64,000 nt of DNA. Source: Akkermansia muciniphila. Its GTDB lineage: Bacteria > Pseudomonadota > Gammaproteobacteria > Burkholderiales > Burkholderiaceae_C. Each line of letters begins with the position of its first letter. The stretch's first letter is position 1. The stretch lies in NCBI GenBank assembly GCA_943331105.2, contig CALQKH020000001.1:124001-188000 (forward strand), read 5' to 3'. A model generated the notes under the pieces. That model was not told the DNA's origin and searched no databases. It saw nothing but the letters and a program-made list of their open reading frames with translations. A program made the translations under genes and the position numbers. Below are positions 38,634 through 47,128 of this stretch, one piece after another.

Positions 38634-39736
38634 CGACGAAGGACCATCCACCAAAATGCGGCCAAAGAAACGGCACTGTACAAAAGAGCTGGCGCAGCCG
38701 ATGTGAGCAGCGGTTGCCAGTTTTGCAAGTTGCCGATGAAGCTGAACACGTTGTTCAGGAGCGCAAAGCTGATGCCCGCCAAAACCCCGCCAAACACATG
38801 TCCAGCGATTTGGCCTGATCGGAAGTGAAGGTAAGCAAAGGGGAGTGCCAGCACCAACATCACCAAACAGCTTAAGGGGTAGAACACCTTGCGCCAAAAC
38901 TCAATTTCATAGCGTTGGGCGTTTTGGTTGTTGTCCGACAGATGTCGCATGTAACTGAACAGTTCCCAAGTGCTCATGCGGTCCGGACTGAGCAATGCGG
39001 CTGCCACCATGTCAGCACTGATGCCGGTGGACCAGACCTTGGTGCCTGTCTTGGTGGCATTGAACTGCAAGGATGGGTTGCTGCTGGATGCGTTGATGGA
39101 CTTGTGGTCCACTTGGATAAGCTGCCATTGACCGGCTTGAATTTGGGCATTTTGGGCAGTGGTGATGGCCAGCAATTGGCCTGCCTCATTGAACGCATGG
39201 ATGCGAACATCTTCCATTTGGTCAATGCCATCAAAACGGCGCACATTCACGGCGTACTGCTGGTTGCCTTGTTTCTCTCTCAGCCAGGCGCCAGTTTGGC
39301 CCACGGTCAGTTGACCTTGAAAAGGGGCTTTGATTTGTTGGGCTTGTCGTTCGGCCCAAGGTGCAGCGTAATCGCCCAAAAAAAATGTCCATCCTACAAA
39401 GATTAATCCCAGTTTGAGCAGGGAACTCAGGGCCATCCAGGGTTCAAGGCCCCCCGTTCGCAAGATGGTGAATTCGGAGCTTTTAGCCAAGCGAGCCATC
39501 ACAAAAATACTGCCGATCAAGACAGAGATGGGCAGCAACTCGTAAAGGTGCGATGGAATTTTGAGGGAGACAAAGAGCAGCGCGTGTTGCAACAGGTAAC
39601 CCTGGCTAGCGAAGCGGGAGAGTGATTGCAGCTCATCCACCATGTCAAAAAACAAAAATAGCGCGAGAAAGCCTAAAGCGACAAACACCACAGCCCGGAT
39701 GATTTCCCCGAACAGCAAGCGACGAACGGTTTTCAT
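38630..39736 (-). CDS. lptG: LPS export ABC transporter permease LptG
   Basis: A 368-residue inner-membrane permease of the LptB2FG complex that extracts lipopolysaccharide and pushes it to LptC/LptA. Topology is typical: helices at ~12-35, 60-80 and 95-120, a large periplasmic beta-jellyroll domain (~130-265), then helices near 290, 315 and 345. Segments such as YLLQHALLFVSLKIPSHLYE and FTILRTGGLEPW are LptG-like. The start ATG overlaps the lptF stop and the end overlaps the chelatase start. Identification by architecture, pairing and sequence is strong. Confidence 0.94.
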   Translation of the reverse strand: MKTVRRLLFGEIIRAVVFVALGFLALFLFFDMVDELQSLSRFASQGYLLQHALLFVSLKIPSHLYELLPISVLIGSIFVMARLAKSSEFTILRTGGLEPWMALSSLLKLGLIFVGWTFFLGDYAAPWAERQAQQIKAPFQGQLTVGQTGAWLREKQGNQQYAVNVRRFDGIDQMEDVRIHAFNEAGQLLAITTAQNAQIQAGQWQLIQVDHKSINASSSNPSLQFNATKTGTKVWSTGISADMVAAALLSPDRMSTWELFSYMRHLSDNNQNAQRYEIEFWRKVFYPLSCLVMLVLALPFAYLHFRSGQIAGHVFGGVLAGISFALLNNVFSFIGNLQNWQPLLTSAAPALLYSAVSLAAFWWMVLRR

Positions 39737-40842
39737 GCTGGGGCCCCTTGGGTTTGACGGATGGACGGCAACCAATTGCGCCAACTCCAATTCATGTGGC
39801 GCCAAGCCAGCCAGACCAGTGACACCGCCAACACACCCCCATGCAAGCCAAGAACAAAAGGCATGGCACCCATTCGGCCAGTGCTGATCCAGCTTTGCCC
39901 CACGTTCAACAGGTTGTAATAGGCCACGAAAACAAAAAGAGCCAATCCCAAGTGGTAACTGCGGCCGACACGCGGGTTTACAGCCGACAGGGCCAGCGCC
40001 AGCAGCACCATGTTGATGGCGGTGAATACCAAGCCAACACGCCAAGCCAGTTCGGCTTGGTTGTTGGAGGTGGGTTGTTGGATCAGCTGCAGTGTGGTGC
40101 TTTGTCGGCTGTTGCGGACGCTGCTCACGGGCGAAGTGTCGCTGTCGATCAAAAGTTGGTAACGCTCAAATTGGGTCAGGCGCGTCTCCCCAGTGTCAAG
40201 ATGGGTCAACCATTGCTGCCCTTTTTCAAGAAACAAAAACCGGTCCAGCCCCACAAACTCGATGCGTCCTTGCGAAGCCGTGGTCACGCTTTCCAACTGT
40301 CCGTCACGGCTGGACACGAACACGTTGGTGCCCCATTCTTGACCCGGACTGTCTTTGTCAATGAAAAACACGCGGTTGCCACCCGCCGATTCTTGAAACT
40401 GACCCGGGGCAATGCGTTCCACGTCGTTTCTTTTCTCATAGCGCTGGCGCAGGTCCTGAATTTGTTGGTGACTCCAGGGCCACACAAAAAGCGACAACAG
40501 GCCAATCACCACAAAAATGGGCCAAGAAAAACGGAAAAGTGGGCGAATAAATTGGCCCACACCCTGACCACTCGCAAACCAGATGACCATCTCGCTTTCG
40601 CCGTACATGCGTGACAAAGTGGCCACACTCGAGATAAAAAGGCTGAGCGTGATGATGGTGGTCATTTGCCCCAGCACACTGAAGCCCATGACCAGCAAAA
40701 CTTCCGATGGGTTCACGCTTCCCCGGCTCGCTTGTCCCAAGGTACGGATCAAAATGATCGTCATAACGATGGTCACGAGGATCAAAAGTGTCGCACCAAA
40801 ATTGCGCGCCAAGTCTTTGCGTAATGAGGAATGGAATAACAT
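39733..40842 (-). CDS. lptF: LPS export ABC transporter permease LptF
   Basis: A 369-residue partner of LptG with the same six-helix plus periplasmic-domain plan: MLFHSSLRKDLARNFGATLL, then VLGQMTTIITLSLFISSVATLSRMYGESEM. The central domain carries the periplasmic jellyroll, and the C-terminal helices include GLVFTAINMVLLALALSAVNPR. The ATG at 40842 is the natural start; 44 upstream residues are antisense to pepA. The start lies only 24 bases from the divergent pepA start, an arrangement conserved in many proteobacteria, so promoters of each gene must reach into the other. Confidence 0.94.
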   Translation of the reverse strand: MLFHSSLRKDLARNFGATLLILVTIVMTIILIRTLGQASRGSVNPSEVLLVMGFSVLGQMTTIITLSLFISSVATLSRMYGESEMVIWFASGQGVGQFIRPLFRFSWPIFVVIGLLSLFVWPWSHQQIQDLRQRYEKRNDVERIAPGQFQESAGGNRVFFIDKDSPGQEWGTNVFVSSRDGQLESVTTASQGRIEFVGLDRFLFLEKGQQWLTHLDTGETRLTQFERYQLLIDSDTSPVSSVRNSRQSTTLQLIQQPTSNNQAELAWRVGLVFTAINMVLLALALSAVNPRVGRSYHLGLALFVFVAYYNLLNVGQSWISTGRMGAMPFVLGLHGGVLAVSLVWLAWRHMNWSWRNWLPSIRQTQGAPA

Positions 40843-40866
40843 TGTCAAAACAGGAAAACCCGAATT

Positions 40867-42423
40867 ATGAACTTCGAAATCCAAAAGCTTTCTCTTGCTC
40901 GTGCAATTCAGGGCCAACTCGATGCCCTGATCGTTTTGTGGCCGATTGAAACCGTACCCGATGCATTGGGGCATGACCCCGTGACCCGCTGGGTGGCCAC
41001 AGCCATTGAGCAGGGTGATTTTGAACTCAAAGCCGGGGCCGTCATGTCACTGTATTGCCAGCCGGGGATCTCCCCCCGCCATCTGGTGGTGGTCTGCACT
41101 GCCAGCAACCAAGCTGGTCAAATTCGAAGCGCGGTTCAGGCCGCCTGGGGTGCGCTCAAGTCCGCCAAGGTCAAGCAGCTGGGCCTGCACATGGTGGGTG
41201 ATGCAACGGCGCAGGGCCTGCAATGGGCTTTGTCCGGCCTGGCCGATGCCAGTTACAGCTACACCACCACCTTGAGCAAGCCTAAAACCCGTTTGCTCAA
41301 GCAGGTGATTGTCAGTACAGAAAACAGCATGCCGGCCCTTGATCATGCCGTGCGATACGCGCAGGCCTTGGTATCGGGCGTTGAATTGGCCAAAGAATGG
41401 GCCAATCGTCCTGCCAACTACGCCACGCCGACCCATTTGGCCCTTGCGGCCAAAGACATTGCCAAAGGCAAACCCTTCAAATGCGAGGTGTTGGGCCCTA
41501 AAGAGGTGGCCAAGTTGGGCATGGGTGCCTTCATGGCTGTGGCCCAAGGTTCTGCCGAGCCATTGCGGTTCATTGTCATGCGGTACAACGGCGCTGCAGC
41601 CACTCAAGCCCCTGTTGTGTTGGTGGGCAAGGGCATCACCTTTGACACGGGCGGAATCTCCATCAAGCCCGCGCCAGAAATGGACGAGATGAAGTACGAC
41701 ATGGGTGGTGCGGCCAGTGTTCTGGGCGTTTTCAAGGCCTTGACGCATTTGAAGCCCACCATCAACGTGGTGGGGCTGATTCCAGCCACTGAAAACATGC
41801 CCGATGGCTTGGCCGTTAAGCCAGGTGACGTGGTCACCAGCATGAGCGGTCAAACCATTGAAATCCTGAACACCGATGCCGAAGGCCGTCTGGTGCTGTG
41901 CGATGCGCTGACCTATGCTGAACGCTTCAAACCGCAGGCAGTGATTGACATTGCGACCCTCACGGGCGCCTGTGTGATCGCTCTGGGCGCTGTGCGAACT
42001 GGCTTGTTCTCGAGCAATGATGCACTGGCCATGCAACTGCAGCAAGCCGGCGAGACCTCTGGCGACACCTGCTGGCGCATGCCCCTGGACGAAGACTATG
42101 CCGAAGGCCTGAAGTCTCGCTTTGCCGACGTGGCCAACGTGGCTGGCCGTGCTGCCGGATCGGTCACCGCAGCCAAGTTTTTGCAGCGTTTCACCCAGAG
42201 CTTTCCTTGGGCGCACTTGGACATTGCCGGCACCGCTTGGCGAAGTGGCGCAGCCAAGGGAGCTACCGGTCGCCCCGTTGGAATGCTGCTTCAATACCTG
42301 ACCGATCTTGCTGGCGCGACAGGGCCTTCAGGTTCTGCGCAATCTAAACGACAGACCCAGACCCAATCGACCATGCCGGTCACCAATGTCAAGTCCAAAG
42401 CACGTGCTTTGCGAAAATCCTGA
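40867..42423 (+). CDS. pepA: Leucyl aminopeptidase (M17, PepA)
   Basis: A 518-residue di-metal aminopeptidase, hexameric in the cytoplasm; E. coli PepA also binds DNA. The catalytic core shows VLVGKGITFDTGGISIKPAPEM, KYDMGGAASVLGVFKAL and the M17 signature NTDAEGRL followed by VLCDALTY. The N-terminal macro-like domain covers ~170 residues. About 35 polar residues (from GATGPSGSAQSKRQ to KSKARALRKS) extend the C-terminus beyond the usual LLQYL ending, an unexplained basic tail. It is divergent from lptF and 23 bases ahead of holC; pepA-holC linkage is widespread. Confidence 0.96.
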   Translation: MNFEIQKLSLARAIQGQLDALIVLWPIETVPDALGHDPVTRWVATAIEQGDFELKAGAVMSLYCQPGISPRHLVVVCTASNQAGQIRSAVQAAWGALKSAKVKQLGLHMVGDATAQGLQWALSGLADASYSYTTTLSKPKTRLLKQVIVSTENSMPALDHAVRYAQALVSGVELAKEWANRPANYATPTHLALAAKDIAKGKPFKCEVLGPKEVAKLGMGAFMAVAQGSAEPLRFIVMRYNGAAATQAPVVLVGKGITFDTGGISIKPAPEMDEMKYDMGGAASVLGVFKALTHLKPTINVVGLIPATENMPDGLAVKPGDVVTSMSGQTIEILNTDAEGRLVLCDALTYAERFKPQAVIDIATLTGACVIALGAVRTGLFSSNDALAMQLQQAGETSGDTCWRMPLDEDYAEGLKSRFADVANVAGRAAGSVTAAKFLQRFTQSFPWAHLDIAGTAWRSGAAKGATGRPVGMLLQYLTDLAGATGPSGSAQSKRQTQTQSTMPVTNVKSKARALRKS

Positions 42424-42446
42424 AGACCCTTTGACTCACAGAGTTG

Positions 42447-42881
42447 ATGACCCGCATCGAATTTCACTTCAACACCAAAGAACGCTTGTTGCACACCTGC
42501 CGCTTGCTTCGAAAGGCGCGTTCTCAGGACATGCGCATTGCGGTGGTCGGGGCGCCGGCCACTTTGAGGCAACTCGATACCGAGCTCTGGCGTTTTCAAG
42601 ATGTGGCGTTTTTGGCGCATTGCACCCCTGAGTCATCGCCAGAAGTGCGAAGCGCTTCGCCCATCTGCTTAGGTCCAGATCCGCTGGCATGGGGCATGAA
42701 CGATGTTTTGGTCAATCTCAGCGACGACGTGCCCACAGGTTTTGAGGGTTTCCAGCGACTGATTGAGATTGTGTCGAGCGACGAGCATGGCAAGGCCCAA
42801 GCGCGTCTTCGTTGGAAACATTACAAAAGCTTGGGTTTCGACCTGGTCCAACATGATTTATCCAAAAGCACTGAGCCATGA
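42447..42881 (+). CDS. holC: DNA polymerase III subunit chi
   Basis: A 144-residue accessory subunit of the replicase clamp loader that contacts SSB. The HolC pattern is visible: RIEFHFNTKERLLHTCRLLRKA at the start, the PLAWGMNDVLVNLSDDVP segment, and FQRLIEIVSSDEHGKAQARLRWKHYKSLG near the end. An adjacent in-frame TTG at 42444 is less likely than the ATG. Its stop overlaps the start of the next small gene. Position after pepA is the standard one. Confidence 0.95.
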   Translation: MTRIEFHFNTKERLLHTCRLLRKARSQDMRIAVVGAPATLRQLDTELWRFQDVAFLAHCTPESSPEVRSASPICLGPDPLAWGMNDVLVNLSDDVPTGFEGFQRLIEIVSSDEHGKAQARLRWKHYKSLGFDLVQHDLSKSTEP

Positions 42882-43141
42882 ACGCTGTATCGAATGCAAC
42901 ACCCGACGTTCGTCCATTGCCTGACGAAATTCCGACCCTGACACAGGAGATGGGCGAGGTTTCGTCTGTTGTAGAAATTGCTTTAGACGCCCGCGCAGCA
43001 GAAAAGCAAGCCTTCATGGCTCTGTCGGCCGAGTTGCTTCAGCAACTGAGGCCGGAATTTGACCGTTTGGCCGCAGGTTTGGTGCATCGCACCCTTGAAA
43101 CAGCGTGGCACCACAAGGTCAGCACCCCCACAAAACCGTGA
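42878..43141 (+). CDS. Small conserved-looking protein of unknown function
   Basis: An 87-residue protein whose ATG overlaps the holC stop (ATGA), suggesting translational coupling. The first ~35 residues are Pro/Glu/Thr-rich and probably disordered. The rest (about 38-80) is a predicted helix pair, ARAAEKQAFMALSAELLQ and LRPEFDRLAAGLVHRTLE, with Leu/Ala spacing suited to dimer or partner binding. No signal peptide, membrane span or cysteine is seen. I do not recognise a named family. Coupling to holC hints at, but does not show, a replication or Comamonadaceae-specific accessory role. Confidence 0.7.
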   Translation: MNAVSNATPDVRPLPDEIPTLTQEMGEVSSVVEIALDARAAEKQAFMALSAELLQQLRPEFDRLAAGLVHRTLETAWHHKVSTPTKP

Positions 43142-43252
43142 CGGCTTGTATTTCAAAACCTGTCACTTTGGTTTTCCCTGAGTCACAAGTGCATCAATTT
43201 GCAGTATCTTCAGGGCTTGCTTGATTGAAGCAATTTTTTGTATGGAGTGTTT

Positions 43253-44419
43253 ATGAAATTTTCTGGTTCGCGTTCTTTGACCGTGGTGGCTTTGGCTGCT
43301 GCAGCCGTTGTGTTGGCCGCTTGCGGCAAAAAAGAAGTGGTTTCCAACGAGATGGTTGTCAAAATCGGCCACGTGGGTCCGGTCAGCGGTGCCATTGCCC
43401 ACTTGGGCAAAGACAATGAAAACGGTGCACGCATGGCCATTGAAGAGCTCAATGCCGCTGGCCTGAAGATCGGTGACAAAACCGTCAAGTTCGAATTGCT
43501 GACCGAAGACGATGCCGCTGACCCCAAACAGGGTACAGCCGCAGCCCAAAAGTTGGTCGATGCCAAAGTCAATGGCGTGATCGGTCACCTCAATTCGGGC
43601 ACCACCATTCCTGCATCACAGATTTACAACACAGCCGGCATTCCCCAGATCTCGCCATCGGCCACCAACCCCAAGTACACCCGTCAAGGTTATGCAGGTG
43701 CTTTCCGGGTGGTGGCTGACGACGTGCACTTGGGTGGCACGCTGGGCAAATACGCCGTTGAAACCCTGAAGGGCAAAAGCATCGCTGTCATCGACGACCG
43801 TACCGCCTACGGACAAGGCGTGGCTGAAGAATTCAAGAAGGCCGTCACTGCCGCTGGTGGCGCCATCGTGGGTCATGAATTCACCACCGACAAGGCTTCA
43901 GACTTCAATGCCATTTTGACCACCCTCAAGGCCAAGAAGCCCGACATCGTTTTCTTCGGTGGCATGGACGCTGTGGCGGGTCCGATGTTGCGCCAGATGA
44001 AATCCTTGGGTATCCAAGCCAAGTTCATGGGTGGAGACGGCATCTGCACCACTGAATTGGCCAAATTGGCGGGCGATGCCATGCGCGACGAAGGCGTTGT
44101 ATGTGCTGAAGCCGGTGGCGTTGAAGGCGAACAAAAAGTAGGCATGGACAAGTTCCGTACCGACTTCAAGGCCAAATTCAATTCGGACGTACAGGTCTAC
44201 GCCCCATATGTCTATGACGCCGTCAAAGTCATGGCCACTGCCATGGTCAACGCCGGTTCTGCTGATCCAGCCAAGTACTTGCCTGCTCTTAAGAGCATCA
44301 CTTACAAGGGCGTGACGGGCGATATCGCGTTTGACGAAAAAGGCGACATCAAAAATGGCGCGTTGACTTTGTACACCTACAAAGGTGGCGAGCGTTCACA
44401 GATCGCTGTGGTTCGCTGA
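43253..44419 (+). CDS. Branched-chain amino acid ABC transporter substrate-binding lipoprotein (LivK-like)
   Basis: A 388-residue type I periplasmic binding protein. The signal ends in VVLAACGKK, a lipobox (LAAC, Cys at ~25), so the protein is probably membrane-anchored. The mature part follows the Leu/Ile/Val-binding plan: VKIGHVGPVSGAIAHLGKDNENGARMAIEEL, then VIGHLNSGTTIPASQIYN and IAVIDDRTAYGQGVAEEFKK. ATG 43253 has GGAG upstream. No permease or ATPase genes (livHMGF) accompany it, so its transporter is encoded elsewhere. The ligand is inferred from family only; other amino acids or amides are possible. Confidence 0.92.
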   Translation: MKFSGSRSLTVVALAAAAVVLAACGKKEVVSNEMVVKIGHVGPVSGAIAHLGKDNENGARMAIEELNAAGLKIGDKTVKFELLTEDDAADPKQGTAAAQKLVDAKVNGVIGHLNSGTTIPASQIYNTAGIPQISPSATNPKYTRQGYAGAFRVVADDVHLGGTLGKYAVETLKGKSIAVIDDRTAYGQGVAEEFKKAVTAAGGAIVGHEFTTDKASDFNAILTTLKAKKPDIVFFGGMDAVAGPMLRQMKSLGIQAKFMGGDGICTTELAKLAGDAMRDEGVVCAEAGGVEGEQKVGMDKFRTDFKAKFNSDVQVYAPYVYDAVKVMATAMVNAGSADPAKYLPALKSITYKGVTGDIAFDEKGDIKNGALTLYTYKGGERSQIAVVR

Positions 44420-44426
44420 TCTGACA

Positions 44427-44445
44427 GCCCCTGTTGGACAGGGGC
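44427..44445 (+). terminator. Hairpin terminator after the LivK-like gene
   Basis: An 8-bp perfect stem GCCCCTGT/ACAGGGGC with a 3-base TGG loop lies 8 bases after the stop and is followed by CGTTTTC. It is a compact GC-rich stem with a short T run. Confidence 0.55.
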
Positions 44446-44490
44446 CGTTTTCAAAGGGCGCATCCCATCGCCTTCTGGATCGCCAAAAAG

Positions 44491-44518
44491 AAAAAGCCTG
44501 CACATGTGCAGGCTTTTT
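44491..44518. terminator. Bidirectional terminator between the LivK-like gene and tRNA-Ser
   Basis: A perfect 28-base palindrome (AAAAAGCCTGCA, CATG, TGCAGGCTTTTT) flanked by extra A's on the left and T's on the right. It reads as a terminator both for the forward binding-protein gene and for the reverse tRNA-Ser, whose 3' end is 9 bases away. Confidence 0.8.
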
Positions 44519-44526
44519 TGGTTTTT

Positions 44527-44617
44527 TGGCGGAGCAGGCGGGATTCGAACCCGCGGTGGGCTATTAACCCACACACGCTTTCCAGGCGTGCGACTTAAAC
44601 CACTCATCCACCGCTCC
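44527..44617 (-). tRNA. tRNA-Ser (anticodon GGA)
   Basis: A 91-base class II tRNA on the reverse strand. The acceptor GGAGCGG pairs with CTGCTCC (one G-U). The anticodon loop CTGGAAA reads GGA (decodes UCC/UCU). A long variable arm TGTGGGTTAATAGCCCACC is typical of serine tRNAs, the T arm contains GGTTCGAATCC, and an encoded CCA end follows discriminator G. Confidence 0.98.
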
Positions 44618-44812
44618 GAAGGGGCAGATTGTAGCAGTGGATGCGGCGTTTTTTGACCCGTGCGAACGATTGTTGTGAAGGTTCTGAAGGCTCGGCTCGG
44701 CTTGTTTTTCGCCATTTTGTGATTTGACGCGTTTTGCAAGGGCTTTTTGTCCTTAAACTTCGCCTTCGTTGAATATCTTTGTCCTTCCATTGGCGCTAAG
44801 CCCCATCAGCCC

Positions 44813-47086
44813 ATGAAATTTCGATTCCCCATCGTCATCATTGACGAAGACTACCGTTCCGAAAACACCTCGGGCTTGGGCATCCGTGCATTGGCCGATG
44901 CCATCGTGGCCGAAGGTTTGGAAGTGTTGGGTGTGACCAGCTATGGCGACTTATCGCAGTTTGCGCAGCAACAAAGCCGTGCCAGCGCCTTCATTCTGTC
45001 CATCGACGATGAAGAGTTTTCACCCGGCCCCGACCTGGATCCGGCGGTCATCAATTTGCGCGCCTTCATCGACGAAGTACGCCGCAAAAACGCAGATGTG
45101 CCCATCTACATTTATGGCGAAACGAAAACCTCGCGCCATTTGCCCAACGACATCCTGCGTGAGTTGCACGGCTTCATCCACATGTTTGAAGACACGCCCG
45201 AGTTTGTGGCGCGCCACATCATCCGCGAGGCCAAAAGCTACCTGGAGGGTGTGCAGCCCCCGTTCTTCAAGGCGCTGCTCGATTACGCCGAAGACGGCTC
45301 TTACTCTTGGCACTGCCCTGGTCACTCGGGCGGCGTGGCATTTTTGAAGAGCCCCGTGGGGCAGATGTACCACCAGTTTTATGGCGAGAACATGCTGCGC
45401 GCCGACGTGTGCAACGCGGTGGAAGAGCTGGGCCAGTTGTTGGATCACAACGGCGCCATTGGCGAGAGCGAGCGCAATGCGGCGCGCATTTTCAATGCCG
45501 ACCATTGCTTCTTTGTGACCAACGGCACCAGTACCTCCAACAAAATGGTGTGGCACCACACCGTGGCACCGGGCGATGTGGTGGTGGTGGACCGCAATTG
45601 CCACAAGTCGATCTTGCACGCGATCATCATGACCGGCGCTGTGCCTGTGTTCATGAAGCCCACGCGCAACCATTTCGGTATCATTGGCCCGATCCCCAAG
45701 AGCGAGTTTGAGCCTGCGGCCATCATGGCCAAGATCAAAGCCAACCCCTTGCTCAAGGGCGTGGACCCTAAAAAAGTCAAGCCACGCGTGATGACCCTCA
45801 CACAGTCCACCTACGACGGTGTGCTTTACAACACCGAGACCATCAAGACCATGTTGGATGGTTATGTCGATAACCTCCATTTCGATGAAGCGTGGCTTCC
45901 CCACGCGGCCTTCCACCCGTTTTATGGCCCTTACCACGCCATGGGCAAAAAGCGTGCACGTCCCAAAGAGTCGATGGTCTATGCCACACAGTCCATCCAC
46001 AAATTGCTGGCGGGCATCAGCCAAGCCAGCCATGTGCTGGTCCAAGATGCCCAGAACGTCAAACTCGACCGGCACTTGTTCAACGAGGCCTATCTGATGC
46101 ACACCTCGACCTCGCCGCAGTACAGCATCATTGCCAGCTGCGACGTGGCCGCCGCCATGATGGAGCCGCCCGGTGGCACCGCGCTGGTTGAGGAAAGCAT
46201 TGCCGAGGCGCTGGATTTCCGACGTGCCATGCGCAAGATCGATGCCGAATACGGCAAAGACTGGTGGTTCAAGGTGTGGGGGCCTGAGAAGTTTGCCGAA
46301 GAAGGCATTGGCCGCGCCGACGATTGGATCTTGCGCAACGACCCCCGCAAAAAGGCCAGCAAGTGGCACGGTTTCGGTCAGCAGCTGGCCGATGGCTTCA
46401 ACATGCTGGACCCCATCAAGTCCACCATCGTCACGCCGGGCCTGGATCTGGATGGCAAGTTCGACAAGACCGGTATTCCCGCTTCCATCGTCAGCAAGTT
46501 TTTGACCGAGCACGGCGTCGTGGTCGAGAAGACGGGCCTCTACAGCTTCTTCATCATGTTCACCATCGGCATCACCAAGGGCCGCTGGAACACCTTGCTC
46601 ACCGCTTTGCAGCAGTTCAAGGACGAATACGCCAAGAACCAGCCGATGTGGAAAATCATGCCGGAGTTCTGCCAGAAGCATCCCCGTTATGAACGCATGG
46701 GTTTGCGCGACCTTTGCCAGCACGTGCATGAGATGTACGCCAAGTACGACATCGCCATCCTGACCACCGACATGTATTTGTCTGATTTGGCACCGGCGAT
46801 GCGTCCCTCAGACGCCTATGCCCACATAGCCCAGCGCAAGACCGAGCGGGTAGAGATCGACCACTTGGAAGGTCGGATCACCGTGGGCTTGGTCACACCT
46901 TACCCACCGGGCATTCCGCTTTTGATTCCGGGTGAAGTCTTCAACAAGAAGATCGTGGACTACCTCAAGTTCGCCCGTGAGTTCAACGAGAAGTGCCCAG
47001 GTTTCGAAACCGATATCCATGGCTTGGTCGAGATCACGGACGATGAGGGCAAAAAACGCTATTACGCTGATTGCGTCATGGCCTGA
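44813..47086 (+). CDS. Arginine/lysine/ornithine decarboxylase (AdiA/CadA/SpeC-type fold I enzyme)
   Basis: A 757-residue PLP decarboxylase with the family's three parts. An N-terminal receiver-like wing starts MKFRFPIVIIDEDYRSENTS. The PLP core has SWHCPGHSGGVAFLKSP, FFVTNGTSTSNKMVWHH, LHFDEAWLPHAAFHPFYGPYH and the PLP lysine in TQSIHKLLAG at ~K397. A C-terminal domain ends the protein. Length equals E. coli AdiA (755), and TTDMYLSDLAPAMRPSDAY is typical. The specific substrate cannot be assigned by eye; biosynthetic polyamine supply is as likely as acid resistance because no antiporter gene (adiC, cadB, potE) is adjacent. The start is ATG 44813; 195 bases upstream to tRNA-Ser should hold the promoter. 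Confidence 0.92.
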   Translation: MKFRFPIVIIDEDYRSENTSGLGIRALADAIVAEGLEVLGVTSYGDLSQFAQQQSRASAFILSIDDEEFSPGPDLDPAVINLRAFIDEVRRKNADVPIYIYGETKTSRHLPNDILRELHGFIHMFEDTPEFVARHIIREAKSYLEGVQPPFFKALLDYAEDGSYSWHCPGHSGGVAFLKSPVGQMYHQFYGENMLRADVCNAVEELGQLLDHNGAIGESERNAARIFNADHCFFVTNGTSTSNKMVWHHTVAPGDVVVVDRNCHKSILHAIIMTGAVPVFMKPTRNHFGIIGPIPKSEFEPAAIMAKIKANPLLKGVDPKKVKPRVMTLTQSTYDGVLYNTETIKTMLDGYVDNLHFDEAWLPHAAFHPFYGPYHAMGKKRARPKESMVYATQSIHKLLAGISQASHVLVQDAQNVKLDRHLFNEAYLMHTSTSPQYSIIASCDVAAAMMEPPGGTALVEESIAEALDFRRAMRKIDAEYGKDWWFKVWGPEKFAEEGIGRADDWILRNDPRKKASKWHGFGQQLADGFNMLDPIKSTIVTPGLDLDGKFDKTGIPASIVSKFLTEHGVVVEKTGLYSFFIMFTIGITKGRWNTLLTALQQFKDEYAKNQPMWKIMPEFCQKHPRYERMGLRDLCQHVHEMYAKYDIAILTTDMYLSDLAPAMRPSDAYAHIAQRKTERVEIDHLEGRITVGLVTPYPPGIPLLIPGEVFNKKIVDYLKFAREFNEKCPGFETDIHGLVEITDDEGKKRYYADCVMA

Positions 47087-47128
47087 TTCCCACCTTGATC
47101 GCAGGTCTACCCCGGTGCCCCTACACTA

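Noticed and set aside
41047..42294. 415-residue reverse open frame inside pepA
   Set aside because: Antisense shadow of the M17 peptidase; composition rich in His/Gln/Arg without motifs.
45020..46729. 569-residue reverse-strand open frame inside the decarboxylase gene
   Set aside because: It lies wholly antisense to a strongly conserved gene, has His/Val/Gly-rich codon-shadow composition and no recognisable domain.
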